Source: Nocardia elegans NBRC 108235 (GTDB lineage Bacteria > Actinomycetota > Actinomycetes > Mycobacteriales > Mycobacteriaceae). From it: 64,000 bases of DNA. A model generated the notes under the pieces. That model saw only the letters and a program-made list of their open reading frames with translations, ran no database searches and was not told the DNA's origin. Each line of letters begins with the position of its first letter. The stretch's first letter is position 1. Both the position numbers and the translations under genes were made by a program. The DNA lies in contig NZ_BDBF01000012.1 of assembly GCF_001612845.1 (NCBI RefSeq), positions 123,597-187,596 on the forward strand. Direction: 5' to 3'. Shown here piece after piece: positions 18,588 to 26,463 of this stretch.

Positions 18588-19370
18588 TTACGGGTTGGAG
18601 GGGTCGCCGGCGGAGGGAGTCTCCGGCTCGGCGTTCTCCTCACCCGCACTCGCCGCACCGTCGGCGGAGAGCAGCGTCTCCAGTGTGGCGTGCGGAACGC
18701 GGCGGAAGGCCCGGCGCGGACGGGCCTGCTCCAGGGTCGCCACCTCCAGCGAGGACACCGCGATACCACGCTTGTCCTTGTCGCTGTTGTCCGGCGACCC
18801 CTTCTGCAGGGCGTCCACGGCGGTGCGTATCGCGGCCCGCAATTCCAGGCCCGGCTGGAACGTGTCCTTGAGCGCGGTACTGATCGGGTCGGTATTGCCG
18901 CCCATCACCACGAAGTCGCGCTCGTCGACGATGGAGCCGTCGAAGTTGATCCGGTACAGGACCGAATTCGACGCCTGCTCCGGATAGCCGACCTCACCGA
19001 TGCAGATCTCGACCTCGTAGGGCTTGAGCTGGTCGGTGAAGATCGTGCCCAGGGTGGAGGCGTACATGTTCGCCAGCGCCCGCCCGGTCACATCTCGCCG
19101 GTCGTACTGGTATCCACGCAGGTCGGCCTGCAGGATTCCACCACGACGCAGACTTTCGAACTCGTTGTACTTGCCGACCGCAGCGAAGCCGATGCGGTCG
19201 TAGAGTTCGCTCACCTTGTGCAGCGTCGCCGAGGGATTCTCGGCGACGAACAGCACACCCTTGTCGTACACCAGCACCACGACACTGCGTCCCCGGGCGA
19301 TACCTTTGCGCGCAAGTTCGGTCTTGTCGCGCATGATCTGTTCGGCCGACGCGTAGTACGGCAGTGTCAT
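18588..19370 (-). CDS. prcA: 20S proteasome alpha subunit PrcA
   Basis: A 260-residue alpha-type subunit forming the outer, gating rings of the bacterial 20S proteasome. The N-terminal gating segment ([19 protein letters not shown]) and proteasome core are clear. It lacks a catalytic N-terminal Thr, as expected for alpha subunits. The C-terminal 35 residues are an acidic, Ala/Glu/Pro-rich tail. ATG 19370 overlaps the prcB stop (ATGA), so the subunits are translationally coupled for equal output. It is followed by a 13-bp hairpin terminator. Confidence 0.96.
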   Translation of the reverse strand: MTLPYYASAEQIMRDKTELARKGIARGRSVVVLVYDKGVLFVAENPSATLHKVSELYDRIGFAAVGKYNEFESLRRGGILQADLRGYQYDRRDVTGRALANMYASTLGTIFTDQLKPYEVEICIGEVGYPEQASNSVLYRINFDGSIVDERDFVVMGGNTDPISTALKDTFQPGLELRAAIRTAVDALQKGSPDNSDKDKRGIAVSSLEVATLEQARPRRAFRRVPHATLETLLSADGAASAGEENAEPETPSAGDPSNP

Positions 19371-20215
19371 GGACGCACACTCCCTTCTTCGGCCACCCGC
19401 TCGTCGACGATCGAGCGCGCGATCTGCTCGAGCCGATCGCCCGAAACCTCCAGCGCACCTTCGGCATTGATGACGATCGCCGTCGGATAGATGCCGCGCT
19501 GCAGATCCGGACCGCCGGTGGCGGTGTCGTCGTCCGAGGCGTCCAGCAGCGATTCGACGGCGATGCGCAGGGCGCGATCCTCGTCCATGTCGCGGCTGTA
19601 GGTCTTCTTCAACGACGACTTGGCGAACATCGAGCCCGAGCCGGTGGCGGTGTAGCCGAAGCGCTCTTCGCTGCGGCCGCCGACCACGTCGTAGGACACG
19701 ATGCGGCCGGCCCGCTCCGGATCGGTGGCCTCGAGGTCGTAACCGACCAGAATCGGCACCACCGCCAGGCCCTGCAGTGCCGCGGGCAGATTGTCGCGAA
19801 CCATCTTCGACAGCTTGTTGGCCTTACCGTCGAAGGTCAGCGGCACGCCCTCGATCTTCTCGTAATACTCCAGCTCCACCGCGAACAGGCGGATCATCTC
19901 GACCGCCACACCCGCGGTACCGGCGATGCCGGCCGCGGAGAAGGTGTCGGTGATGTACACCTTCTCCATATCGCGGCTGGCCAGCAGGTTGCCCTGGGTG
20001 GCCCGGCGGTCGCCGGCGATCAGCACACCGCCGCGGTAGGTCACCGCGACGATCGTGGTGCCGTGCGGCGCCAGGTCTCCGGCCGAACCGTTACCCCCGG
20101 ACGCGCGCCCGAAACCGTTGCCGGGCAACAGTTCCGGCGCGTTTTCGCGCAGATATTCGGAGAATGACGAGAGGGCGTACCCCATGTGGAGCCGCAAGGG
20201 GTCACCTGATGTCAC
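19367..20215 (-). CDS. prcB: 20S proteasome beta subunit PrcB
   Basis: A 282-residue precursor of the catalytic beta subunit. A propeptide of about 52 residues is predicted to be removed between Gly52 and Thr53 in HG-TTIVAV; Thr53 then becomes the N-terminal nucleophile. The conserved GDRRATQGN and GTAGVAVEM segments and the [12 protein letters not shown] loop match mycobacterial PrcB. GTG 20215 overlaps the pup stop (GTGA) and the gene overlaps prcA downstream, giving a coupled pup-prcB-prcA unit. Confidence 0.96.
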   Translation of the reverse strand: MTSGDPLRLHMGYALSSFSEYLRENAPELLPGNGFGRASGGNGSAGDLAPHGTTIVAVTYRGGVLIAGDRRATQGNLLASRDMEKVYITDTFSAAGIAGTAGVAVEMIRLFAVELEYYEKIEGVPLTFDGKANKLSKMVRDNLPAALQGLAVVPILVGYDLEATDPERAGRIVSYDVVGGRSEERFGYTATGSGSMFAKSSLKKTYSRDMDEDRALRIAVESLLDASDDDTATGGPDLQRGIYPTAIVINAEGALEVSGDRLEQIARSIVDERVAEEGSVRP

Positions 20216-20406
20216 TGGCCGCCTTTCTGGACGTAGGCACGCACGAAGTCCTCCGCGTTCTCCTCGAGCACGTCATCGATCTCGTCGAGCAGGTCGTCGG
20301 TCTCCTCGGCCAGCTTTTCGCGGCGCTCCTGTCCCGCGGCCTCGACACCGGCCGCGTCGTCGTCCTCGTCGCCACCACCGGCGCGCTTGGTCTGCTCTTG
20401 TGCCAT
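20212..20406 (-). CDS. pup: Prokaryotic ubiquitin-like protein Pup
   Basis: A 64-residue, largely disordered protein modifier, very rich in Glu, Asp and Ala. The C-terminal half ([20 protein letters not shown]) is the helix-forming segment bound by Mpa and PafA. It ends GGQ; Dop must deamidate this Gln to Glu before ligation by PafA. ATG 20406 has GAGGAGG at good spacing. A perfect 11-bp hairpin sits upstream of the ribosome site. The stop overlaps prcB. Confidence 0.97.
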   Translation of the reverse strand: MAQEQTKRAGGGDEDDDAAGVEAAGQERREKLAEETDDLLDEIDDVLEENAEDFVRAYVQKGGQ

Positions 20407-20437
20407 AGCAGCCGACCTCCTCTGTACTGATCATCGG

Positions 20438-20463
20438 CGAGCATCGGAAACCTCCGATGCTCG
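20438..20463 (-). promoter_or_regulatory. Perfect 11-bp hairpin upstream of pup
   Basis: CGAGCATCGGA (20438-20448) and TCCGATGCTCG (20453-20463) are exact inverted repeats with a four-base loop. The element lies 125 bases past the dop stop and 31 bases before the pup ATG, just ahead of its GAGGAGG. It could be an RNA stem that separates or stabilises the dop and pup-prcBA messages, or a protein operator. Confidence 0.7.
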
Positions 20464-20588
20464 TCCCTCAACACTACCCAGCGACGGTGACAACATGCCG
20501 GATTACATCGCAATGTGCCCCCGCCGCAACGTCACAGCACGCCGTGCCACCCCGGCACGAACGCACCGCCGGCGGCCCGGCCGCCCGG

Positions 20589-22088
20589 TCAGGACGTGAG
20601 CTGCTTGACCAGTTCGGCGGCCGTACCGGCGCCCTCGAGCAACTTGCCGACGTGGGATTTCGTCCCGCGGCGCGGTTCCAGGGTGGGAATGCGGACCAGC
20701 GAGTCGCCGCCCAGGTCGAAGATCACCGAATCCCAGCTCGCCGCGGCGATATCGGCGCCGAAGCGGCGCAGGCATTCGCCCCGGAAGTAGGCGCGGGTGT
20801 CGGTCGGCGGGTTGGTCATCGCGTCGGTGACCTGCTGTTCGGACACCAGCCGCTCCATCGAACCGCGCGCCACCAGGCGGTTGTAGAGGCCCTTGTCCAG
20901 GCGCACATCGGAGTACTGCAGATCCATCAGATGCAGTTTCGGCGCCGCCCAGCCCAGGCCCTCGCGGCTGCGCATGCCCTCGAGCAGGCGCAGTTTGGCC
21001 GGCCAGTCGAGCAGGTGCGCGCAGTCCATGGGGTCGCGTTCGAGCAGGTCGAGCACGTGCGCCCACTTCTCCAGCACATCGGTGACGCGGGCGTCGTCGG
21101 TGCCCTCGCGGTCGTGGAACTTCTCCACCCGGTCGAGGTAGATCCGTTGCAGCGCAAGGCCGGTCAGTTCGCGGCCGTCCACCAACGCGACCGTGGCACG
21201 CAGGCTCGGGTCGTGGCTGATGGTGTGCACGGCGGTGACCGGACGCGCCAGCTGCAGATCCGACAGGTCCTCGCCGGCCTCGATCAGATCCAGCACCAGC
21301 GCGGTGGTGCCGACCTTGAGGTAGGTCGACCATTCCGCCAGGTTGGCGTCGCCGATGATCACGTGCAGGCGGCGGTACTTGTCGGCGTCGGCGTGCGGTT
21401 CGTCGCGGGTGTTGATGATGCCGCGCTTGAGGGTGGTCTCCAGGCCGACCTCGACCTCGATGTAGTCCGAGCGCTGCGACAGCTGGAATCCGGCATGGTC
21501 GCCGGACTGCCCGATGCCGACCCGCCCCGACCCGGTGACCACCTGGCGGGAGACGAAGAACGGCGTCAGGCCGACGATGATCTGATTGAACGGCGTATCG
21601 CGGTTCATCAGATAGTTCTCGTGGGTGCCGTAGGAGGCACCCTTACCGTCGACGTTGTTCTTGTACAGCTGCATGCGCGGCGCACCCGGCACGCTGGAGG
21701 CATAGCGGGCGGCGGCCTCCATGACCCGCTCACCGGCCTTGTCCCAGATCACCGCGTCCAGCGGGTCCACGACCTCCGGAGCCGAATATTCGGGGTGGGC
21801 GTGGTCGACGTAGAGGCGGGCGCCGTTGGTGAGGATCATGTTCGCCGCGCCGACCTCGTCGGCGTCGATCACCGGCGCCGGCCCGTTGAGCCGGCCCAGG
21901 TCGAAGCCGCGGGCATCGCGCAGCGGCGATTCCACCTCGTAGTCCCAGCGCGTGCGCTTGGCCCGGGGTACGCCCTCGGCCGCCGCGTAGGCCAGCACCG
22001 CCTGGGTGGACGTGAGAATCGGGTTCGCCGAGGGTTCCGTCGGTGTCGAGATGCCGTACTCGACCTCGATTCCGATGATGCGCTGCAT
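20589..22088 (-). CDS. dop: Pup deamidase/depupylase Dop
   Basis: A 499-residue homologue of PafA with the same glutamine-synthetase-type fold. It converts the C-terminal Gln of Pup to Glu and also removes Pup from conjugates. The N-terminus [15 protein letters not shown] holds metal-binding Glu and the nucleophile-region pattern. [18 protein letters not shown] and [18 protein letters not shown] parallel PafA. ATG 22088 is six bases after TAGGCT, a leaderless-type promoter. The 182-base gap to pup holds a perfect hairpin. In M. tuberculosis mpa lies close by; here it is about 12 kb away. Confidence 0.96.
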   Translation of the reverse strand: MQRIIGIEVEYGISTPTEPSANPILTSTQAVLAYAAAEGVPRAKRTRWDYEVESPLRDARGFDLGRLNGPAPVIDADEVGAANMILTNGARLYVDHAHPEYSAPEVVDPLDAVIWDKAGERVMEAAARYASSVPGAPRMQLYKNNVDGKGASYGTHENYLMNRDTPFNQIIVGLTPFFVSRQVVTGSGRVGIGQSGDHAGFQLSQRSDYIEVEVGLETTLKRGIINTRDEPHADADKYRRLHVIIGDANLAEWSTYLKVGTTALVLDLIEAGEDLSDLQLARPVTAVHTISHDPSLRATVALVDGRELTGLALQRIYLDRVEKFHDREGTDDARVTDVLEKWAHVLDLLERDPMDCAHLLDWPAKLRLLEGMRSREGLGWAAPKLHLMDLQYSDVRLDKGLYNRLVARGSMERLVSEQQVTDAMTNPPTDTRAYFRGECLRRFGADIAAASWDSVIFDLGGDSLVRIPTLEPRRGTKSHVGKLLEGAGTAAELVKQLTS

Positions 22089-22094
22089 GGGTCG

Positions 22095-22100
22095 AGCCTA
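22095..22100 (-). promoter_or_regulatory. Leaderless-type -10 element (TAGGCT) for dop
   Basis: Reverse-strand TAGGCT, six bases, then the dop ATG. Confidence 0.6.
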
Positions 22101-22170
22101 GGCGACGCGCGGGATCCCCGGGGCCGCCCGGGTGCGGTGGCCCGTCACCGCAGCGCTGCGCGCCGCGAAT

Positions 22171-22926
22171 TCAGTTGACCGCCAGCGGGTCCGAGGCCGC
22201 GGCATCGGACCGGGCGACCAGATCGGCGACGGTGGCGTCCCGGTCCAGCGGAACCCCCAGACTGCGCGCATTGCTCTCCAGCAGCCCGAGCACCGATTCG
22301 GTCACGATCGCCTCGATCTGCTCCGATCCCAGCGCCGAAGCGGTGTCTGCGCGCCAGCTGTTGACCACGCCGTCGACGAAGCCGACGATGCCGAAGGCCA
22401 TCGGCCGGGCCCGTACAGGATCGATCCCGACGCGCGCGGCGGCGGTGGCGAACAGATCCGCGAGCCGGGCGCCGATGCGGTCGCGGGCCCCGGCCAGCGC
22501 GAGCGACGAATCTCCTTGCGGGGCACTCGCCGCCAGGAAGCGGTGCAGCTGCGGATGCGATGCCACCCATCCGACATAGGTGCCGACCGCCCCCCGCACC
22601 GCGTCTTTGACCGTGCCGTCCGCCCGCAGCGTCGGAAGCAGTTGTTCGAGTAGCGATTCCAGGATCCGGCCGCGAATCTGCTCGTCCAGATCGGTCCGCC
22701 CGTCGAAGTGGCGGTACACCACCGGACGCGGCAGGCCCAGCCGGTCGGCGATCTGCTGGACCGACACCTCGGCGCCGTTCTCCTCGATTACCGCGACCGC
22801 GGCCTCGATCACCTCGGCACGCCGCCGCTGTTTGTGCCCGTTCCAGCGGGTACTGCGACCGTCCACACCGGCCGCGGCGGACCGTTCCGCACGCCGCGGG
22901 GGCCGCTGTCCACCGGTTTCACTCAC
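22171..22926 (-). CDS. TetR family transcriptional regulator
   Basis: A 251-residue regulator with a 30-residue charged N-terminal extension and a TetR helix-turn-helix at about residues 36-82 (VSVQQIADRLGLPRPVVYRHFDGR). The C-terminal ligand-binding domain is all-helical. GTG 22926 lies six bases after TATCGT on the reverse strand, so the message is probably leaderless. It is divergent from an AurF-like oxygenase operon; the 99-base gap contains the pattern GTAT-6-ATAC (22947-22960), a candidate operator. It probably represses the oxygenase pair. Ligand unknown. Confidence 0.88.
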   Translation of the reverse strand: MSETGGQRPPRRAERSAAAGVDGRSTRWNGHKQRRRAEVIEAAVAVIEENGAEVSVQQIADRLGLPRPVVYRHFDGRTDLDEQIRGRILESLLEQLLPTLRADGTVKDAVRGAVGTYVGWVASHPQLHRFLAASAPQGDSSLALAGARDRIGARLADLFATAAARVGIDPVRARPMAFGIVGFVDGVVNSWRADTASALGSEQIEAIVTESVLGLLESNARSLGVPLDRDATVADLVARSDAAASDPLAVN

Positions 22927-22932
22927 ATGTCA

Positions 22933-22938
22933 ACGATA
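22933..22938 (-). promoter_or_regulatory. Leaderless-type -10 element (TATCGT) for TetR gene
   Basis: Reverse-strand TATCGT, six bases, then GTG 22926. Confidence 0.5.
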
Positions 22939-22946
22939 CTCATGCG

Positions 22947-22960
22947 GTATTGACCGATAC
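22947..22960. promoter_or_regulatory. Candidate TetR operator (GTAT-6-ATAC)
   Basis: GTATTGACCGATAC has four-base inverted arms. A related half, ACGATACTCATGC, occurs about 20 bases to its left (22933-22945). It sits between divergent TetR and oxygenase genes. The arms are short, so this is tentative. Confidence 0.35.
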
Positions 22961-23025
22961 ATGCCGTCTCACTAACCTTGGTGTTACAGCCTGTCTCGGT
23001 AATTCGATTCGTTTGGAGCGCAGTC

Positions 23026-23925
23026 ATGGGCAACGACGCCACCCTGCTCCCGCGGGATACCTTCGCGCAGCGCCTGCTGCTCGGTTCGGTCCGCAAGTCC
23101 TACGACCCGGTGGTCGATCTGGACTGGGACGCGCCACTGGATCCGGACAAGTTCTTCCTGCCGCCGGAGGTGGTCTCGCTCTACGGCACCGCACTGTGGG
23201 AGGGGATGTCGCCGGAGCAGCGGCGCGAACTGTCGCGGCAGGAGCTCGCGAACATCCTCTCGGTGGGAATCTGGTTCGAGAACATCCTGAACCGGCTGCT
23301 GTTGCGGGAGTTGATGAACGGCGACCCCACCTCGCACCGCTCGCACTACACGCTGACCGAGATGGGCGACGAATGCCGGCACATGACCATGTTCGGCAAG
23401 TTGATCGACCGCATCGACGCCCGGCCCTATTGGCCCAAAGCTCCTGCCCGGCTGGCGATCTCGTCGCTGCAGCTGGTTCTGCACGGCCCTATGGTGTGGG
23501 TGGGCGCGTTGGTCGGCGAGGAGATCTTCGACGCGCTGCAACGCCGCACCATCGACGATCCGCAGTTGCAGCCGGTGGTGGCGCGCACGTTCCGCGTCCA
23601 CGTCACCGAGGAGGCGCGTCACATCGGCTTCGCCCGCGACGCACTCGCCCGTCGCGTGCCGGCGATGTCGCGGGCGGAACGCGCCTATGTGCGCCTGTGT
23701 GTCGCCGTGGCCGCACCGCTGTTCGTCCGGCTGATCACCAACCGGCATATGTACATTCGGGCCGGCCTGGACGGGCGGGCGGCCACGCGGGCCGCGCTGG
23801 CCAATCCGCACGCGCATCGCATGCTCGCGGCCGGGGCCGCCGACCTCGGCGCATTTCTGGACGAGAACGGTCTGCTCGGCCCGATCGGCAAGCGGGTCTG
23901 GCGGCGGCGGGGGTTGCTCGGATGA
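23026..23925 (+). CDS. AurF-like diiron oxygenase
   Basis: A 299-residue helical protein of the AurF/CmlI-type N-oxygenase family, which oxidises aryl amines or related substrates at a non-haem diiron centre. The ligand pattern is visible: Glu85 region, E116-x2-H119 (DECRH), Glu165/Glu166 (GEEIF), then His192, Glu196 and His199 (VHVTEEARH), with the family spacing. ATG 23026 is preceded by TTTGGAG at good distance. Its stop overlaps the next gene (ATGA). No non-ribosomal peptide or polyketide genes are adjacent, so the substrate is unknown; fatty-acid or housekeeping oxidation is as likely as antibiotic synthesis. Confidence 0.87.
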   Translation: MGNDATLLPRDTFAQRLLLGSVRKSYDPVVDLDWDAPLDPDKFFLPPEVVSLYGTALWEGMSPEQRRELSRQELANILSVGIWFENILNRLLLRELMNGDPTSHRSHYTLTEMGDECRHMTMFGKLIDRIDARPYWPKAPARLAISSLQLVLHGPMVWVGALVGEEIFDALQRRTIDDPQLQPVVARTFRVHVTEEARHIGFARDALARRVPAMSRAERAYVRLCVAVAAPLFVRLITNRHMYIRAGLDGRAATRAALANPHAHRMLAAGAADLGAFLDENGLLGPIGKRVWRRRGLLG

Positions 23926-24812
23926 GGCCGGTCCGGCACAGCCCGGGTGGCGTGGCCGTCGTCGCTGCCCGGCCGTCGGCTCCGATCGTCGCGGCGACGC
24001 TGCGGCGCAACGGAATGCGCGATCTCACCGTCCTCGGCTCGACCTCGCGCACGGCCGATCGGCCGCCGCCCGCGGTGCACACCATGGAATTCGACGGCGC
24101 ACATGACCTCTGGCGGCTGCGTTCCGACGACGGCACGACCACGGCCGCCGTGGTGGTCCTCGCCGATGCCGACCTCGACCCGCGCCGCGTCGCCGGAGTC
24201 GGTGCCGACCTGCATACGCTGCTGGCCGGTGGCCGGGTGGCCCATCTCGGCACGACGATGCACGAGATGCCCAACCTGTTCTGGACCCACTCACCCGCCG
24301 GCGCGAACTGGCCGCACCATCCGGTGCAGGCCCGCGCCGAATACGCCGCGCGCTGCATCGCGGCGATGCGCCGGGCCGGTTGTAGCCGGATCCAGCTGCG
24401 ACGTGCCGTCCAACACGAATCGGCTCGCCGCTGGGCGGCGAATCCCCGCCCCGGCCGGCGGCTGCCGCGACCGGATTCCGATCACTTCGACACGACCGTC
24501 GCCGCCGAGCGGGCGCCCGCCTACGAGTACGCCGGTCCGGCCGTACTCGACGCGCCGGGCGCCGAACTCGCGGTGACGGTCGCGCTGAACGGGCATCCGG
24601 ACCCGATCGACGGCCACTACCACTGGTACGGCCGTCTCAGCGCCGCGGAGCCGGACCGCCTGCCCGATCCGGGGCGCGGTGCGGTATCGCTGCGCATCCC
24701 GGGCGGCGAGCCCGCCCCGGGCCGGCTGCAGGAGCGCGACCCGTGGGGACATCTGCGGATCGCCGGAATCGGACGACCCCCGTTTCCCCTGGCGGACAAC
24801 GGCATTCACTGA
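23922..24812 (+). CDS. DUF4873 protein with remnant flavin-monooxygenase-like N-terminus
   Basis: A 296-residue protein coupled to the diiron oxygenase gene by ATGA. The C-terminal ~105 residues are a DUF4873 domain (VALNGHPDPIDGHYHWYGRL). In other actinobacteria this domain is often fused to a full flavin monooxygenase. Here the N-terminal part lacks the GxGxxG dinucleotide loops. It keeps only sequence like the monooxygenase C-terminal region (MPNLFWTHSPAGANWP, then a QARAEYAARCIAAM helix). It therefore looks like an internally deleted monooxygenase that kept its accessory domain. It may deliver substrate or electrons to the diiron enzyme, or be non-enzymatic. Confidence 0.75.
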   Translation: MRPVRHSPGGVAVVAARPSAPIVAATLRRNGMRDLTVLGSTSRTADRPPPAVHTMEFDGAHDLWRLRSDDGTTTAAVVVLADADLDPRRVAGVGADLHTLLAGGRVAHLGTTMHEMPNLFWTHSPAGANWPHHPVQARAEYAARCIAAMRRAGCSRIQLRRAVQHESARRWAANPRPGRRLPRPDSDHFDTTVAAERAPAYEYAGPAVLDAPGAELAVTVALNGHPDPIDGHYHWYGRLSAAEPDRLPDPGRGAVSLRIPGGEPAPGRLQERDPWGHLRIAGIGRPPFPLADNGIH

Positions 24813-24822
24813 GAACGGGCGG

Positions 24823-25200
24823 TCAGCCCGGGATCTTGTCCAGGAATCCGTGCACGCGGGCGATGCGATCACCGTCGAGAACGACCACATCGAAGCCCAC
24901 GATCAGCGGTTCGGCGCCGGGAGTGCCCAGCGTCCACGTGAATCGCAGCTGGTCGTGGTGTCCGTCGACCGGTCCGAGACCGAATCGCATACCGGCGAAC
25001 TGTTCCCGGACGCCGGCGATCATCTCGTCGATCGCGGCGACTCCTTCGACGGCCGCGAGCGGATCGGTGTAGGTGGCATCCGGCCGGTACAGCTCGTCGA
25101 GCAGTTTGCGCCGGGCCGGGGCCTCGGCTTCGTTCCAGGTGTCGATGTAGCGCTGGGCGACGGTGTCGTAGGTGCTGGTGGTGGTTTCGTTTTCGCTCAT
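24823..25200 (-). CDS. SnoaL/NTF2-like domain protein
   Basis: A 125-residue cone-fold protein of the NTF2-like superfamily (TVAQRYIDTWNEAEAPARRKLLDELYRPDATYTDP), probably a small-molecule isomerase, hydrolase or binding protein. ATG 25200 matches the usual start before the first helix; an in-frame start at 25263 exists upstream without family sequence. There is no clear ribosome site. It converges on the DUF4873 gene with ten bases between stops. Confidence 0.75.
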   Translation of the reverse strand: MSENETTTSTYDTVAQRYIDTWNEAEAPARRKLLDELYRPDATYTDPLAAVEGVAAIDEMIAGVREQFAGMRFGLGPVDGHHDQLRFTWTLGTPGAEPLIVGFDVVVLDGDRIARVHGFLDKIPG

Positions 25201-25318
25201 ATGACGAGCATGTCGCAGTGCGCGCGCCCGGTCGATTACCCGTCGGGTAATGCCGCGCCACACCGAAGTCGTTGCCGCGCAGCCGGTCTGGACCTCCGGC
25301 CGCGCGGCCCGGGAAGGA

Positions 25319-25687
25319 TTACAGCACCGATTTCAGCGATTGCCCGTCCCGCGCGACGACGGCCCGGCCGTCGGGGGTGACCACGATCGGTCGCTGGATC
25401 AGCTTCGGGTTGCTCGCCAGCGTCTCGATCCACTGCTCGCGATCGGCCTCCGTCCGCGACCAGCCCGCCATACCGAGCTCTTTGGCCTCCGGTTCACCGG
25501 TGCGGGTGATGTCCCAGGGCTCCAGGCCGAGCTGGGCCAGAACCTCGCGCAGATCCGCCACGGTCGGCGGATCGTCGAGATACTGCCGCTCGATGTAGTC
25601 CACCCCGGCCTCGTCCAGCGCGGCTTTGGCCGCGCGGCTCTTGGAACAGCGAGGGTTGTGCCAGATCTGCGTGTGCCCGGAAGTCAT
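25319..25687 (-). CDS. ArsC/Spx-type thioredoxin-fold reductase
   Basis: A 122-residue protein of the ArsC (glutaredoxin-linked arsenate reductase)/YffB family. The N-terminal HNPRCSKSR loop holds the reactive Cys, and the second conserved element is LIQRPIVV, whose Arg helps bind oxyanions. No arsenic transporter or ArsR regulator is adjacent, so arsenate reduction is not proven; it could be a general disulfide reductase. ATG 25687 is seven bases after TAGGGT (leaderless-type). Confidence 0.82.
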   Translation of the reverse strand: MTSGHTQIWHNPRCSKSRAAKAALDEAGVDYIERQYLDDPPTVADLREVLAQLGLEPWDITRTGEPEAKELGMAGWSRTEADREQWIETLASNPKLIQRPIVVTPDGRAVVARDGQSLKSVL

Positions 25688-25694
25688 AGCCGAA

Positions 25695-25700
25695 ACCCTA
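25695..25700 (-). promoter_or_regulatory. Leaderless-type -10 element (TAGGGT) for ArsC-like gene
   Basis: Reverse-strand TAGGGT, seven bases, then ATG 25687. Confidence 0.55.
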
Positions 25701-25732
25701 GCGCGCCGGCCCGGTCGCGATGAAGGAGCTAA

Positions 25733-25749
25733 TTTGCCCGAAAGGCAAA
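25733..25749. promoter_or_regulatory. Inverted repeat TTTGCC-5-GGCAAA
   Basis: Exact six-base arms with spacer CGAAA, between the divergent ArsC-like and TetR genes. Candidate operator for the TetR regulator at 25803. Confidence 0.45.
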
Positions 25750-25770
25750 CCTTCCTGTCGTGCACTATTG

Positions 25771-25785
25771 AAGTGACTCGCACTT
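25771..25785. promoter_or_regulatory. Inverted repeat AAGTG-5-CACTT overlapping TetR promoter
   Basis: AAGTGACTCGCACTT has exact five-base arms. It sits immediately upstream of the -10 box GATACT, a position suited to repression of the TetR gene and the FAD monooxygenase gene downstream. Confidence 0.5.
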
Positions 25786-25790
25786 TCGCC

Positions 25791-25796
25791 GATACT
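25791..25796 (+). promoter_or_regulatory. Leaderless-type -10 element (GATACT) for TetR gene
   Basis: GATACT, six bases, then ATG 25803. No ribosome binding site. Confidence 0.5.
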
Positions 25797-25802
25797 GAGT
25801 TC

Positions 25803-26411
25803 ATGACCACGGAGCCGGCCCTCGGGCTGCGGGAACGCAAAAAGCTCGATACGCGGCGCGCACTCAGCGATGCCGCACTCGAGCTGATGTTCGAACGCGG
25901 CCTGGACCAGGTGCTGCGCGAGGACATCGCCGCCCGCGCGGGGGTCTCGGTGCGGACGTTCACCAACTACTTCGCCAACAAATACGAGGCACTGGCGTAC
26001 CGGCAGATCGACCGGATTTGCCGAGGGATCGAGCTGTTGCGGGCACGGCCGGCCGGTGAGCCGCTGTGGGTCGCGATCACCGAGGCGATGCTGGAACCGT
26101 TGCGGGTCGACGGCCTCGATGCCGATCCACCGCCGCGCGACCGGCTGGCCGAGGTCCGCAAGCTCGTCGGCAGCCCCGAGGCGCAGGCAGCACTGACGCG
26201 CACCACCACCGACGCCTTCACCGAGGCGGTCGCCGAACGCACCGGCACCGATCCCGGCACGCTCTACCCGCGGCTGGTCGCCGAAGCCGTGCTCGGGGCA
26301 CTGGTGGCGGCGATCGAGGTCTACCCCCGGTGCGATCCCCCGGCCTCGATCACCGCGCTGACTCGGCAGGCACTGGAACTGGTCGCCGCCGGCCTACCCG
26401 AACCCAGCTGA
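25803..26411 (+). CDS. TetR family regulator of FAD monooxygenase operon
   Basis: A 202-residue regulator with a TetR helix-turn-helix at about residues 15-60 (LREDIAARAGVSVRTFTNYFANKYEAL). It is 52 bases upstream of, and on the same strand as, a FAD-dependent aromatic monooxygenase, a common arrangement for antibiotic- or aromatic-inducible repressors. Two inverted repeats lie in its promoter region. The ligand could be an aromatic polyketide, but the sequence does not show it. Confidence 0.88.
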   Translation: MTTEPALGLRERKKLDTRRALSDAALELMFERGLDQVLREDIAARAGVSVRTFTNYFANKYEALAYRQIDRICRGIELLRARPAGEPLWVAITEAMLEPLRVDGLDADPPPRDRLAEVRKLVGSPEAQAALTRTTTDAFTEAVAERTGTDPGTLYPRLVAEAVLGALVAAIEVYPRCDPPASITALTRQALELVAAGLPEPS

Positions 26412-26463
26412 CCTCTCCACCTTTTCCTCGAAACTGCCTATCCCACAAAGGGGTTGATTTGTC

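Noticed and set aside
15573..19490. 1305-codon rightward open frame spanning pafC to prcA
   Set aside because: It crosses four well-supported leftward genes and their intergenic signals; composition is that of a shadow frame.
25319..25687. Arsenic-resistance operon
   Set aside because: Only an ArsC-like gene is present; no ArsR, transporter or ArsH-like gene is adjacent.
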